Part shown: positions 46,402 through 56,930 of the stretch, in pieces | How positions within the stretch are numbered: the stretch's first letter is position 1 | Layout: every line of letters begins with the position of its first letter | Assembly: GCF_013004375.1 (NCBI RefSeq) | Contig: NZ_JABERI010000035.1 | Location: 34,906 to 98,905, forward strand | Direction: 5' to 3' | Source of the DNA: Acinetobacter terrae | GTDB taxonomy: Bacteria; Pseudomonadota; Gammaproteobacteria; Pseudomonadales; Moraxellaceae | DNA: 64,000 nucleotides | Position numbers and translations under genes: made by a program | Notes under the pieces: generated by a model | Database searches by the model: none | What the model was told of the DNA's origin: nothing | What the model saw: the letters and a program-made list of their open reading frames with translations, nothing else

Positions 46402-47073
46402 TTAAATAATGAATCTACCCAAAGAACTGAATAACATAGCGATAATGCCCCAGATCATGACGCGAACTGAACCTCGCCATATGCAGACACCACCCACATA
46501 ACTGGCTAAGACCACCATTAAGCCTAAACTTATAATGCCGACTACCATAATACCTTTATCAAGATAAGATTCTGAAAGAACGATGATTGCAATTAAAGGA
46601 AATAATGATCCTACTGAGGGTGCTGCCGCGAGTAAAGGTCGAGCCAATGTTCTATTTGAGATGCCAATTTCATCACGTGTATGGGCATCTAATGCATTAT
46701 GTGCAGTGAGTTGTTTAGTGACTTTTTCAGCCAAAGCGTGTTGTAATCCACGTTGTATATAAAAATTTTTTAGCTTTTGTAGTTCAGGCTCAGGATGGCA
46801 TTTTAGTTCGCGTGCTTCCATATCAAGAGCATTCTTTTCAATGTCTTGTTGTGATTTAATGGAGATATATTCATCGGCCGCCATCGATGCTGCCCCAGAG
46901 ATTAATCCCGCTACACAGGTCACCAACAGAGTAGGGGGGCGAAGCTCCACTTGCTGCCATTCCCACGACTAGGCTGGTTACAGAAATAATCCTGTCATTT
47001 GCCCCCGTACAGCTGCACGGAGCCAACCTGCGCGTTCAATATAATGTTTTTCAATATGATAAGAATGACGCAC
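46402..47073 (-). pseudogene. VIT/CCC1-family metal transporter, two frameshifts
   Basis: Begins GTG at 47073 (RHSYHIEKHYIERAGWLRAA), then VRG. A G5 run (should be G6) shifts frame before ANDRIISVTSLVVGMAASGA. A C6 run (should be C5) shifts again before PTLLVTCVAGLISGAASMAA, after which 180 residues are open with four membrane segments and the acidic CCC1-type domain. VIT proteins move Fe(II) or Mn(II). Both faults are one-base length changes in G/C runs, so decay or sequencing error are equally possible. Confidence 0.8.
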
Positions 47074-47306
47074 AGAAAGTCTCTTTTTATTAGACAAATG
47101 ATAAGAGGATAGAGACTTCTAGTGAAATAATTTTAAAGAGTTTTTACAATGATCAAGAATATAATTTATATGGTAGTTTTCATCAATGGAAAGAATAACT
47201 TCATACTACTCAATAGTCATAAGAATAGCCTAAGAAAATAATCTTATATTTGCATAAGCTATAGTTTCTATTTTAGTAATCACAATCAAAAGAGAAAATA
47301 TTTTCG

Positions 47307-48191
47307 TTATTTGCCCATTAACAGCTCTTGCTGAACATCAGCCTGTTTACGTAAAAAATCCCATACCAACTTGATTCTTGGCTCATGTTGTAAGTCAACT
47401 AAGGTTAACATCCAAAAAGTGTGAGTAAAGCTCACCTGATCACTGAGGACTTCTTCAAGTTCGGTTTTATCATTGACCAGAAATCTCGGCAAAATGGCCA
47501 ATCCGGCACCTGCACTGACGGCAATTTGCTGGGCCAGAATACTGTTACTGCGAAAACAGGCACTTACTTGCAGTGGCAAACGTTCCAGTGAATAAAGCGC
47601 AGAGCTATAGACTAGATCATCAATATAATCAACAAAACGGTGCTGGGCTAAATCCTCTACACGATTAATTTTCGGGTTTTGCAGTAAATAATTTTTACTA
47701 CCATACAGCTTTAAACAGTAATTGGACAGTCGGGTAATGATATAAGGGCCGGATTTGGGGCGGTCGATGGAAATGACAATATCTGCTTCACGGTGTGACA
47801 GTTTAATTGCTTTCGGAACGGGAATTAAATCGATCGTTAATGCAGGATAGTGCTGAGAAAACTCGGCCAGTAAACGCGCTAAAAATGCAGTTCCAAAACC
47901 TTCCGGTGCACCAATCCGAACCCTGCCGTGTAAGGGGTTAAGGGGTTTATCAATTTGGATAAACGACTGTTCCATTTGTTCCACACGGGGTACCAGCGCC
48001 AAGCCTTCAGAAGTTAATTCATAGCCTGTCGCTTCGCGCTTAAAAAGTTGAATTCCTAATGTCTGCTCCAAAGCCTGAATGCGACGCGCCACGGTACTGT
48101 GTTCAACACCGATCAAGCGCGCGGCATTGGTGAGCGTTTTAGCACGAGCCAATACTAAAAAAAAGCGTAAATGATCCCAATCTACTTTCAT
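47307..48191 (-). CDS. LysR-family transcriptional regulator, divergent from mmsA
   Basis: 294 residues. N-terminal winged HTH: FFLVLARAKTLTNAARLIGV then EHSTVARRIQALEQTLGIQL. A periplasmic-binding-like effector domain follows (about 90-290). It is transcribed away from the mms operon with 175 bases between, the normal layout for a LysR activator of the neighbouring catabolic genes; the inducer may be a valine catabolite such as 3-hydroxyisobutyrate (inference). Confidence 0.92.
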   Translation of the reverse strand: MKVDWDHLRFFLVLARAKTLTNAARLIGVEHSTVARRIQALEQTLGIQLFKREATGYELTSEGLALVPRVEQMEQSFIQIDKPLNPLHGRVRIGAPEGFGTAFLARLLAEFSQHYPALTIDLIPVPKAIKLSHREADIVISIDRPKSGPYIITRLSNYCLKLYGSKNYLLQNPKINRVEDLAQHRFVDYIDDLVYSSALYSLERLPLQVSACFRSNSILAQQIAVSAGAGLAILPRFLVNDKTELEEVLSDQVSFTHTFWMLTLVDLQHEPRIKLVWDFLRKQADVQQELLMGK

Positions 48192-48366
48192 GTTCTTTTA
48201 ACGTCCTGTTAAATCCCTGTGCATATTTGCACAACCATCGTGCAGCAATTTCCATTGGTGGTCAAAGTTTTCTTTGTTAGTCTGCTGAAACAGCGTAAAA
48301 AAACGTACGTTTGATAAAGCCAGTCAGGCATAGGCAACCAACAATAACAATGATCACGGAGTGACC

Positions 48367-49896
48367 ATGAACGCTATTCATCAACCCCATCAAAATACCG
48401 AATTAACCACGGCTAAATTGCTGATCAATGGTGAGTTTGTTGAGTCACAAACCAGCGAGTGGCACAACATTGTCAATCCTGCGACTCAGGAAGTACTCGG
48501 AAAGGTTCCATTCGCGACTCGTGAAGAAGTTAATGCTGCCATTGCTGCAGCACAGAATGCGTTTGCAAGCTGGCGCCATACCCCGATTCAGGCACGTATG
48601 CGAATTATGCTTAAGCTGCAAGACTTGATCCGGATAAATGCAAAAAGCATCGCTCAAGTCCTGACCGCTGAACAGGGAAAAACGCTTGCCGATGCTGAGG
48701 GAGATATCCAGCGCGGTTTGGAAGTTGTGGAACATGCTTGTTCAATAGGCACGCTGCAAATGGGTGAATATATTGAAGGTGTAGCACGTGGTGTGGATAC
48801 CTATACGCTTCAACAACCTTTAGGGGTTTGTGCAGGCATTACCCCTTTTAACTTCCCAGCAATGATTCCACTGTGGATGTTCCCAATGGCCATCGTTTGC
48901 GGTAATACTTTTGTATTAAAGCCTTCTGAACAAGATCCCCTGTCTACCCTGATGCTGGTTGAGCTGGCAATTCAGGCGGGTATACCGGCGGGTGTGCTCA
49001 ATGTGGTACATGGTGGCAAAGACGTGGTAGACATGTTGTGTACGCATTCCGATATCAAGGCAATTTCTTTCGTAGGCTCTACAGCAGTCGGAACCCATGT
49101 TTATAACTTGGCAGGGCAACACGGGAAACGTGTTCAGTCGATGATGGGTGCAAAAAATCATGTTGTCGTCATGCCTGATGCGAATAAGGAACAAACTTTA
49201 AATGCTTTAGTGGGTGCAGCTTTTGGTGCAGCAGGACAGCGTTGTATGGCCTTGTCTGTGGCAGTTCTAGTGGGTGAAACCAAACATTGGGTCGATGAAT
49301 TGGTGGCTAAAACCAAAACCTTGAAGGTCAATGCCGGACATGAGCCGAATACTGATGTTGGACCAGTGATTTCAGCACGTGCCAAAGCTCGGGTGATTGA
49401 TTTAATTAACAGTGGTGTTGAACAAGGCGCTGAATTGCTGCTGGACGGTCGAGACGTTCAAGTTAAGGGCTATGAGCAAGGTAACTTTGTCGGCCCAACG
49501 ATTTTTAATCAGGTCACGACGGAGATGCGTATTTACAAAGAAGAAATTTTTGGTCCAGTGCTGGTGATTATTCATGTCGATACCCTAGAAGAAGCAATCG
49601 CATTAATTAATGCCAATCCATTTGGTAACGGTGTCGGTCTATTTACCCAAAGTGGAACGACAGCACGTACTTTCCAGAACAGTATTGATATTGGTCAGGT
49701 GGGAATCAATATTCCAATTCCAGTGCCAGTACCGTTCTTTAGCTTCACCGGTTCACGTGGTTCTAAACTGGGTGATTTGGGCCCGTATGGTAAACAGGCG
49801 GTACAGTTTTATACTCAAACCAAAACCATTACCAGTCGCTGGTTTGAAGAGAGTCAAGAAAGCAGCGGTGTCAATACCACGATCAGCTTACGCTAA
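48367..49896 (+). CDS. mmsA: methylmalonate-semialdehyde dehydrogenase (CoA-acylating)
   Basis: About 509 residues; ATG at 48367 follows GGAG by seven bases. Aldehyde dehydrogenase fold: [40 protein letters not shown], and the catalytic Cys in [14 protein letters not shown]. The end [20 protein letters not shown] is typical of MmsA. It converts methylmalonate semialdehyde to propionyl-CoA with NAD and CoA, the last specific step of valine breakdown. First gene of a six-gene operon. Confidence 0.96.
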   Translation: MNAIHQPHQNTELTTAKLLINGEFVESQTSEWHNIVNPATQEVLGKVPFATREEVNAAIAAAQNAFASWRHTPIQARMRIMLKLQDLIRINAKSIAQVLTAEQGKTLADAEGDIQRGLEVVEHACSIGTLQMGEYIEGVARGVDTYTLQQPLGVCAGITPFNFPAMIPLWMFPMAIVCGNTFVLKPSEQDPLSTLMLVELAIQAGIPAGVLNVVHGGKDVVDMLCTHSDIKAISFVGSTAVGTHVYNLAGQHGKRVQSMMGAKNHVVVMPDANKEQTLNALVGAAFGAAGQRCMALSVAVLVGETKHWVDELVAKTKTLKVNAGHEPNTDVGPVISARAKARVIDLINSGVEQGAELLLDGRDVQVKGYEQGNFVGPTIFNQVTTEMRIYKEEIFGPVLVIIHVDTLEEAIALINANPFGNGVGLFTQSGTTARTFQNSIDIGQVGINIPIPVPVPFFSFTGSRGSKLGDLGPYGKQAVQFYTQTKTITSRWFEESQESSGVNTTISLR

Positions 49897-49907
49897 GGAG
49901 TGCTCAT

Positions 49908-50798
49908 ATGAAGATCGCATTTATTGGCTTAGGCAACATGGGCGGGTCCATGGCACAAAACCTGCTTAAAGCTGGACAAACCGTTTTTGGCTTTGACTTG
50001 AGTGAAGCTGCTTTGCAGCACTTCGCTGAAGCGGGCGGAGTCGTGTGTGAAAGCCCACAAGCTGCAGCAAAACAGGCGGATGTGGTGATTACCATGCTGC
50101 CTGCAGCCAAGCATGTCCGTGACGTTTATCTTGGTGAGAACGGTGTCCTTGCTGTACTCAAAGCGGGAAGTTTGTGTATCGACAGCAGTACGATTGATCC
50201 ACAAACCATTAAAGACATTGCCGCAGCAGGTCGTGCTAAACAGATTAGCATTTGTGATGCACCGGTTTCTGGCGGAACACTGGGTGCCAAAGATGGCACT
50301 TTGACCTTTATGGTTGGTGCCGATGAACCAACGTTTAATGCAATTCAACCCACGCTCAGCCTGATGGGTAAAAATCTGGTCCATTGTGGTGATGTCGGTA
50401 CCGGGCAAGTTGCAAAAATCTGCAATAACCTGATTCTGGGTATTTCCATGACTGCGGTGGCAGAAGGCATGGCACTGGGCGTGAAGTTAGGGATTGATCC
50501 TCAAGCTTTAGCAGGAGTGATCAATAGCTCAACCGGACGTTGCTGGAGTTCAGAAATTTATAATCCATGGCCACACATTTGTGATAACGCACCAGCTTCG
50601 CGTGGCTACACAGACGGCTTTGCGGCCCAACTGATGCTTAAGGACTTGGGGCTAGCCGTTGAAGCAGCAGAACAAGTTGAGCATCCAGTGGTATTAGGTC
50701 ATCTGGTGCAAAAAATGTATCAGCAGTTATGTCAGGAAGGGGATGCCCATCTGGATTTCTCTAGCATCATGCATCAATACACCACACAACCTGCTTAA
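49908..50798 (+). CDS. mmsB: 3-hydroxyisobutyrate dehydrogenase
   Basis: 296 residues. NAD-binding IAFIGLGNMGGSMAQNLLKA, substrate motif CDAPVSGGTLGAKDGTLTFM, and catalytic Lys in GQVAKICNNLILG. It oxidises 3-hydroxyisobutyrate to methylmalonate semialdehyde for MmsA. AAGGAG precedes the start; 11 bases from mmsA. Confidence 0.96.
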   Translation: MKIAFIGLGNMGGSMAQNLLKAGQTVFGFDLSEAALQHFAEAGGVVCESPQAAAKQADVVITMLPAAKHVRDVYLGENGVLAVLKAGSLCIDSSTIDPQTIKDIAAAGRAKQISICDAPVSGGTLGAKDGTLTFMVGADEPTFNAIQPTLSLMGKNLVHCGDVGTGQVAKICNNLILGISMTAVAEGMALGVKLGIDPQALAGVINSSTGRCWSSEIYNPWPHICDNAPASRGYTDGFAAQLMLKDLGLAVEAAEQVEHPVVLGHLVQKMYQQLCQEGDAHLDFSSIMHQYTTQPA

Positions 50799-50883
50799 GA
50801 ATTAAATCATCATGATGGGGCAAGGAGACGCTCCATCAAAATACCCTGTCGGTAATAACTATAAACTCAGACTGAGGTTGAAA

Positions 50884-52542
50884 ATGCTAAATTATCAAAA
50901 AACGGTTCAAGATTTTGATTTAAATACGGTTGCAAGTCAGTTTTTATCCGGATCAACGCAGGCGGTGAATGCCTGTTATGAGTGTTGTGACCGCCATGCC
51001 AATTCCGATGCGATCGCCTTATTTTGGTACGGTAAAGATGGTCGCAAAGAACAGTATAGCTTTCGCGAACTGAAAAAATATTCCAGTCAATTTGCCAACT
51101 TTTTAAAATCTCAGGGGATTGGCAAAGGTGACCGCGTTTCCGGATTATTACCGCGTACGCCCGAGCTGATCATTACCATTTTGGCGACCTGGCGTATCGG
51201 TGCAGTGTATCAACCTTTGTTTACCGCCTTTGGTCCCAAAGCGATTGAACATCGTATTCACCTTGCCCAGAGCAAACTGGTGGTGACCGATTTGGCAAAT
51301 CGGGACAAATTATCCGAGATTAGCCATTGTCCAGCGATTGTCACGGTACATGCCGAAACCCAAGCAGAAACCTATCCGCAAGATCTCAGTTTTTGGACGG
51401 TATTGAATCGTCAAGCTGAAGCTTGTGAAATAGAAATGCTCAATATAGATGAGCCATTTTTATTGATGTTTACCTCGGGTACCACTGGACCGGCGAAACC
51501 CTTAAAAGTACCGCTAAAAGCGCTGATTGCTTTTGCGGGCTATATGCAAAATGCCGTCGGTTTAAGCCCTGAAGATGCTTTTTGGAATATTGCCGATCCG
51601 GGTTGGGCTTACGGTCTGTATTACGGTATTACCGGACCATTATTGTTAGGACATTCAACCTTGTTTTATGAAGGCGGTTTTAATGCCGAAAGTGTCTGTG
51701 AAATTGTCAAGGAATATGGCATCACCAATCTTGCCGGCGCACCTACTGCCTACCGCATGATGATGGCGGCTGATCCTGCCCAGATGGCGCAGTTGCGCGG
51801 TAAATTGCGTGTGGTCAGCAGTGCAGGAGAACCTTTAAACCCAGAAGTGATCCGCTGGTTTAAAGATGTCCTTGATGCACCTATTTATGATCATTATGGC
51901 CAAACTGAAGTCGGCATGGTGGTGTGTAATCATCATGCACTGGAACATCCGGTTCATGTAGGTTCGGCAGGTTTTGCCAGCCCCGGTTATCGAATTGCAG
52001 TCGTCGATGAACAGGGTCTGGAGTTAGCTGCAGATACTCCGGGGATTCTCGCGATTGATATCAGTCAATCCCCGATGATGTGGTTTTCTGGCTATGAAGA
52101 AAGCCGTAAATCTCCATTTCTTGGTCACTATTATTTAACCGGGGATACGGCTGAAATACATGAAGATGGCAGTATGAGTTTTGTCGGACGCAGTGATGAT
52201 GTGATTACCACCTCAGGCTATCGGGTCGGTCCATTTGATGTGGAAAGTGCCTTGCTCGAGCATGATGCCGTGGTTGAGGCAGCTGTGATTGGCGTACCTG
52301 ATCCAGAGCGTACTGAAGTGATTAAAGCCTTTGTGATTCTGGCGAATAATTTTAAAGCCACTTCGCAGCTTGCAGATGACCTAGGTCAGTTTGTGAAAAA
52401 ACGTTTGTCTGCACATGCCTATCCTCGCCTGATTGAATTCGTGACCGAATTACCTAAAACACCAAGTGGCAAAATTCAGCGTTTCTTGCTGCGCAATCAA
52501 GAAATAAACAAACAGCAAGCTCAGGCAGCTCTACAGGCCTAA
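50884..52542 (+). CDS. acyl-CoA synthetase, AMP-forming
   Basis: About 552 residues. Start set at the ATG at 50884 (MLNYQKTVQDFD) after a GAGG site; the frame opens earlier at 50812 but those residues are not conserved-looking. ANL-superfamily motifs: TSGTTGPAKPLKVP, YDHYGQTEVGM, YYLTGDTAEIHEDGS, TPSGKIQRF with the adenylation Lys. Activates a short or branched acyl acid, plausibly isobutyrate or a valine-derived acid given the operon. Confidence 0.88.
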   Translation: MLNYQKTVQDFDLNTVASQFLSGSTQAVNACYECCDRHANSDAIALFWYGKDGRKEQYSFRELKKYSSQFANFLKSQGIGKGDRVSGLLPRTPELIITILATWRIGAVYQPLFTAFGPKAIEHRIHLAQSKLVVTDLANRDKLSEISHCPAIVTVHAETQAETYPQDLSFWTVLNRQAEACEIEMLNIDEPFLLMFTSGTTGPAKPLKVPLKALIAFAGYMQNAVGLSPEDAFWNIADPGWAYGLYYGITGPLLLGHSTLFYEGGFNAESVCEIVKEYGITNLAGAPTAYRMMMAADPAQMAQLRGKLRVVSSAGEPLNPEVIRWFKDVLDAPIYDHYGQTEVGMVVCNHHALEHPVHVGSAGFASPGYRIAVVDEQGLELAADTPGILAIDISQSPMMWFSGYEESRKSPFLGHYYLTGDTAEIHEDGSMSFVGRSDDVITTSGYRVGPFDVESALLEHDAVVEAAVIGVPDPERTEVIKAFVILANNFKATSQLADDLGQFVKKRLSAHAYPRLIEFVTELPKTPSGKIQRFLLRNQEINKQQAQAALQA

Positions 52543-52582
52543 CGGAAACAAATACTGAACAGATAGATGGAAGGAATAGTCG

Positions 52583-53710
52583 ATGCAATTAACGGAAGAA
52601 CAACAACTGATTCAGGATATGGCAAAAAGCTTTGCCCAGGAACAAATTAAGCCTTATGCAGGAGAGTGGGATCAAAAAGGTATCTTTCCTAAAGATGCCT
52701 TAGCTCAAATGGGGCAGTTGGGTTTTATGGGGATGCTGATTCCTGAAGAATGGGGTGGCTCGGGTACGGGTACACTGGCTTATGTACTTGCGCTAGAAGA
52801 AGTGGCGGCCGCAGATGGTGCGACCTCGGCGATTATGAGTGTGCATAATTCTGTGGGCTGTGTGCCGATTTTGAAGTTTGGTACAGAACAACAGAAACAA
52901 CAATTTTTAGTGCCTTTAGCACAGGGCGAGATGATCGGGGCTTTTGCTTTGACTGAGCCTCATACCGGTTCGGATGCAGCCGCGATTAAGACTCGTGCGA
53001 TCAAGGATGGCGAACACTACATCATTAATGGTTCTAAACAGTTTATTACCTCGGGGCATAATGCCGGGATGATTATTGTTTTTGCGGTGACCGATCCAAG
53101 CGCGGGTAAAAAGGGGATCAGTGCATTTTTAGTGCCACGAAATACCCCCGGTTATGAAGTGATTCGTGTTGAGGAAAAACTCGGCCTACATGCTTCAGAC
53201 ACCTGCCAAATTGCTCTAACCGATGTGCGGATTCATGAAAGCTTAAGATTGGGTGCAGAAGGTGAAGGCTTAAAAATTGCGCTTGCCAACCTGGAAGGTG
53301 GGCGAATTGGCATAGCTGCACAAGCGGTGGGTTTTGCCCGTGCTGCTTTAGAAGAGGCTACACGCTATGCACATGAACGGGTTGCTTTTGGCAAACCTAT
53401 TTTTGAACAGCAAGCCATTGCTTTTAGGCTCGCGAGTATGGCGACTGAAATTGAAGCTGCACGACAATTGGTACATTATGCTGCACGTAAAAAAGAAGCC
53501 GGTGAAGCCTGTTTAACTGAGGCCTCAATGGCCAAGCTATTTTCTTCAGAAATGGCGGAACGCGTCTGCTCTAAAGCCTTGCAAATTTTTGGCGGCTACG
53601 GTTATCTCAAAGATTTTCCGATTGAGCGTATTTATCGTGATGCCCGCATTTGTCAAATTTATGAAGGCACCAGTGATATTCAACGCCTAGTGATCGCACG
53701 CAGTTTATAA
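52583..53710 (+). CDS. acyl-CoA dehydrogenase, probable isobutyryl-CoA dehydrogenase
   Basis: 375 residues. FAD and substrate motifs: [35 protein letters not shown], and the catalytic-loop sequence [17 protein letters not shown] at the C terminus. It passes electrons to ETF, whose EtfB is encoded at 63555. In this operon it should make methacrylyl-CoA from isobutyryl-CoA. AAGGAAT ribosome binding site upstream. Confidence 0.93.
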   Translation: MQLTEEQQLIQDMAKSFAQEQIKPYAGEWDQKGIFPKDALAQMGQLGFMGMLIPEEWGGSGTGTLAYVLALEEVAAADGATSAIMSVHNSVGCVPILKFGTEQQKQQFLVPLAQGEMIGAFALTEPHTGSDAAAIKTRAIKDGEHYIINGSKQFITSGHNAGMIIVFAVTDPSAGKKGISAFLVPRNTPGYEVIRVEEKLGLHASDTCQIALTDVRIHESLRLGAEGEGLKIALANLEGGRIGIAAQAVGFARAALEEATRYAHERVAFGKPIFEQQAIAFRLASMATEIEAARQLVHYAARKKEAGEACLTEASMAKLFSSEMAERVCSKALQIFGGYGYLKDFPIERIYRDARICQIYEGTSDIQRLVIARSL

Positions 53711-53728
53711 TTAAATAAGGATATTTTC

Positions 53729-54502
53729 ATGCAGTGGCAAACCATTTTATTAGAACAACGTAACGGTGTGGGACTGATTACTTTAAACCGTCCGCAAGCT
53801 TTAAACGCACTGAACAACCAGCTGATTGTTGAAGTCAATCAAGCGCTTGACCAGCTAGAAAAAGATCCAAATATTGGCTGTATCGTATTGACTGGCTCAG
53901 AAAAAGCTTTTGCAGCCGGCGCCGATATTAAAGAAATGGCGGACTTAAACTTTCCACAAATCTATCTGGATGATTTTTTCAGCCTGGCTGATCGTATTGC
54001 CCAGCGTCGTAAGCCCTTGATTGCAGCTGTAAGCGGATATGCTTTGGGTGGCGGGTGTGAATTAGCTTTAATGTGTGACTTTATTTATTGTGCTGATAAT
54101 GCAAAATTTGGTTTACCCGAAGTGACCTTGGGTGTACTCCCAGGGATTGGGGGGACACAGCGTTTAACTTTGGCTATTGGTAAAGCCAAAGCCATGGAGA
54201 TGTGCCTGACCGCGCGACACATGGGTGCGCAGGAAGCTGAACAAAGTGGTTTAGTGGCACGGGTATTTGCCAAAGATGAATTACTGGAACAAACCCTGCA
54301 AGCGGCCGAAAAAATTGCGGAAAAGTCACTGACTGCTGTCATGATGATTAAAGAGTCGATTAATCGGGCATTTGAAGTTAGTCTGGCTGAAGGACTACGC
54401 TTTGAAAGACGAGTGTTCCATTCAATTTTTGCGGGTTCTGATCAGAAAGAAGGGATGCGTGCTTTTGTGGAAAAACGCCCAGCTAAATTTACCCATCAAT
54501 AG
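53729..54502 (+). CDS. enoyl-CoA hydratase, probable methacrylyl-CoA hydratase
   Basis: 257 residues, crotonase fold. Oxyanion-hole segments [14 protein letters not shown] and [16 protein letters not shown]; catalytic glutamates in GGCELAL and [19 protein letters not shown]. It hydrates methacrylyl-CoA to 3-hydroxyisobutyryl-CoA in valine breakdown. 18 bases after the dehydrogenase gene. Confidence 0.92.
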   Translation: MQWQTILLEQRNGVGLITLNRPQALNALNNQLIVEVNQALDQLEKDPNIGCIVLTGSEKAFAAGADIKEMADLNFPQIYLDDFFSLADRIAQRRKPLIAAVSGYALGGGCELALMCDFIYCADNAKFGLPEVTLGVLPGIGGTQRLTLAIGKAKAMEMCLTARHMGAQEAEQSGLVARVFAKDELLEQTLQAAEKIAEKSLTAVMMIKESINRAFEVSLAEGLRFERRVFHSIFAGSDQKEGMRAFVEKRPAKFTHQ

Positions 54503-54526
54503 GAAAATCATAATAGGAAAACAATA

Positions 54527-55588
54527 ATGAGCGATGAAAATAATTTAGCGATTAGCGTACAAGGTGGTCTAGGCATCATTAGCCTGGATCGTACGACTCA
54601 CCTGAATGCCTTGTCTATCTCCATGATTCAAGGCATTCAGGCACAGTTAGAACACTGGCGTCATGACCCGAATGTACAAGCGATCTTAATCAATTCTAAC
54701 AGTCCCAAAGCCTTCTGTGCCGGAGGTGATATTCGTTATCTGTATGACAGTTATAAAGCGGGTAATACAGGACATCATGATTACTTTGCTGCTGAATACG
54801 TGATGCTCAATACCCTGCGTAAATTTGCCAAACCGGTCCTTGTTTTCCTGGATGGCTATGTATTGGGTGGCGGCTTTGGTTTGGCCCAAGCCTGTCATAT
54901 TAAGGTCACTAGTGAAAAATCGCGCTTTGCCATGCCGGAAACCGCAATTGGCTTTTTCCCTGACGTAGGGGCGACACATTTTCTGTCACGACTCGATGAA
55001 ATTGGTGTTTATCTTGCACTTACGGGTGAGCAAATCAGCAGCAGTGATGCGCTTTATTTAGATCTTGTTGATTATCATATACCGAGTGATAAATTTGCGG
55101 AATTACAGGCTGCATTGATCGCTGAATCTGCTTTGAATAACCCAAAAATTAGAAAAATGATTAGCGATTTTATAACTGACCCTGCAGAAAGTGAATTACA
55201 AAAACGCGCAGAGCACATTGATAAGCATTTTGCTTATCAAAAACTGGAAGACATTGAATATAGTCTCGCGCATGAAACGAATTCTAAGGATCAAACCTGG
55301 GCTGATAAAACACTGGCCATTTTGCAACAACGTCCTTTATTGGCTAAACAAACCAGTTTGAAGTTACAACAGGTAGGACAGAATTTATCACTTGAAAAAT
55401 GTATGCAGCTTGAGCGCGATATACAGGATATCTGGTTAGAGCAGGGTGATTTTATCGAGGGTGTGCGGGCATTAATTATTGATAAAGACAAGAGTCCACA
55501 GTGGCAAACAGAGAATTCACAATTTGAAAAAACCTTGGAAAAGCTGTGGCCTGTGTGGAATAAGCAGCATATAGAGAATATATATTAA
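54527..55588 (+). CDS. 3-hydroxyisobutyryl-CoA hydrolase
   Basis: 353 residues, the longer crotonase branch. Diagnostic blocks: AFCAGGDIRYLYDSYKAG, LDGYVLGGGFGLAQACHIKV, MPETAIGFFPDVGATHFLSR. It releases free 3-hydroxyisobutyrate for MmsB. Last gene of the operon. Together the six genes give isobutyryl-CoA to propionyl-CoA. Confidence 0.94.
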   Translation: MSDENNLAISVQGGLGIISLDRTTHLNALSISMIQGIQAQLEHWRHDPNVQAILINSNSPKAFCAGGDIRYLYDSYKAGNTGHHDYFAAEYVMLNTLRKFAKPVLVFLDGYVLGGGFGLAQACHIKVTSEKSRFAMPETAIGFFPDVGATHFLSRLDEIGVYLALTGEQISSSDALYLDLVDYHIPSDKFAELQAALIAESALNNPKIRKMISDFITDPAESELQKRAEHIDKHFAYQKLEDIEYSLAHETNSKDQTWADKTLAILQQRPLLAKQTSLKLQQVGQNLSLEKCMQLERDIQDIWLEQGDFIEGVRALIIDKDKSPQWQTENSQFEKTLEKLWPVWNKQHIENIY

Positions 55589-55673
55589 TATTGATGCTTA
55601 GATTCCCTCCATGAACTGAGCTAATGGAGGGTTTAAATATAAAACTCAAGATTATTTATTTTCCAATACTATA

Positions 55674-56588
55674 GATCTCTTTCATAATTCAAAAAGTGAT
55701 CTTCTTTTTGGTTGATATTTGCACTCCGGATTTCTTAGCATTCGTGCATAATCTGCGGATGAAATACATCGATTCAAACAAGCTTTCTGATCCTCAGTTC
55801 AAGCGATACACCGGCATCTCATGGTCAACCTTCTATTTAATGGTTGAGCAATTGAAGAAACATGTTCCTACTAAAGGCAGACCGCCCAAGTTAAGCCTGG
55901 AAGACCAGGTTCTGCTCTGTCTAAGCTATTGGCGGGAATACCGAACCTTATTTCACGTTGCGACGAGTTACGGGGTTTCAGAGCCGACAGCTTCAAGAGT
56001 TGTACGTCATGTTGAAGACTGCCTGATTCAGTCCAATCTTTTTAATTTACCCAAAGATTTACCCGAAGGTGAAGGCATCGACTGGAATGTTGTGATCGTG
56101 GATGCCACGGAAATTCCAATCCAAAGGCCTAAAAAAACAGAAGAAAAGCTATAGCGGCAAGAAAAAGACCCATACCTTTAAAGTACAGGCCATGATTCAC
56201 TACAGGACTCAGCAAATTCTGAGTTTATGTAGCAGTCGCGGTGCTGTACATGATTTCGAGTTGTTCAAACGCAATTTAAACCAGATTCCTTTTGGGGCTT
56301 TTATCCTTGCAGATAAAGGCTATCAGGGTATTTTATGCTCTGCATCCGAATAGTCTGTTACCTTTAAAAGCCAAAAGACGTTGTAAATTGGATCCTGAAC
56401 TAAAAATCTATAATCAGGAAATCAATAAAAGAAGAATAGGAATTGAGCATGTATTTGGCAGGCTGAAAACCTTCAAAATCCTTGCTGAGCGTTATCGAAA
56501 TAGAGGCAAAAGACTCGGTTTGAGAATTCAATTTAATTGCTGGAATTTATAACTTGGAGCTGAGTAAAAATGATTTATGAAAGAGGCC
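55674..56588 (+). mobile_element. IS5-family element, non-autonomous through frameshifts
   Basis: About 915 bp. Ends GATCTCTTTCATAA (55674-55687) and the complement of GGCCTCTTTCATAA (to 56588) match at 12 of 14 positions. No target duplication is clear. It carries one broken transposase and is the best-preserved relative of the remnants at 17531 and 32636. Confidence 0.75.
55759..56580 (+). pseudogene. IS5-family transposase, three +1 frameshifts
   Basis: Frame 1 covers MKYIDSNKLSDPQFKRYTGI to VDATEIPIQRPKK. An A7 run near 56131 shifts to QKKSYSGKKKTHTFKVQAMI and on to FILADKGYQGI. A T4 run near 56333 shifts to YALHPNSLLPLKAKRRCKLD and HVFGRLKTFKILAERYRNRG. An extra A near 56525 spoils the end (expected RFNLIAGIYNLEL). 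All three are single-base gains. The DDE residues lie in VDATEI, LADKGYQG and the HVFGRLK region. Programmed frameshifting is unlikely because three separate shifts would be needed. Confidence 0.85.
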
Positions 56589-56930
56589 TTATATCTCCCT
56601 GAATAAGCTCACACCTACAACCTACTATATGACCAATTGGTCTCAATAAATTAAAATAATTAGCCAGATTACAAACCCGATTTACATTTTAAATCTAAGG
56701 GGTTATGGGAATATTACTTTTCAATATTTATGCAACCAAGCCTCTAATACATTTCTTATACTTGAAAATGGTAACTAACATGGTTACTAAAATTTAATAT
56801 ACTTCTTTTTAAATATTTAAAAACAATTATTTATAATTATATGTGATGCGTATCATACGCATCACATATAATTAGCTTTATTTTGATATAATGAAAGTAT
56901 TTAGTGTAGTTAGTGGTTTAATTCAATTTC
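56589..56930. other. intergenic region upstream of the integrase
   Basis: No gene. Contains a 12-bp palindrome GACCAATTGGTC (56631-56642), of the TetR-operator sort, and the 41-bp palindrome listed next. No tRNA or attachment core was recognised. Confidence 0.5.
56834..56874. promoter_or_regulatory. 41-bp perfect palindrome upstream of the integrase gene
   Basis: Twenty-base arms around a single central C at 56854, with no mismatch. The core reads TGATGCGTATCATACGCATCA. The palindrome ends 57 bases before the integrase ATG. Possible operator, cruciform or recombination site. Confidence 0.85.

Noticed and set aside
49929..50408. 159-codon minus-strand frame across mmsB
   Set aside because: Antisense shadow of mmsB, without start signals or recognisable domains.
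56102..56154. Programmed frameshift in the IS5 transposase
   Set aside because: The shift is +1, and two more +1 shifts are needed further on, which is better explained by indels.
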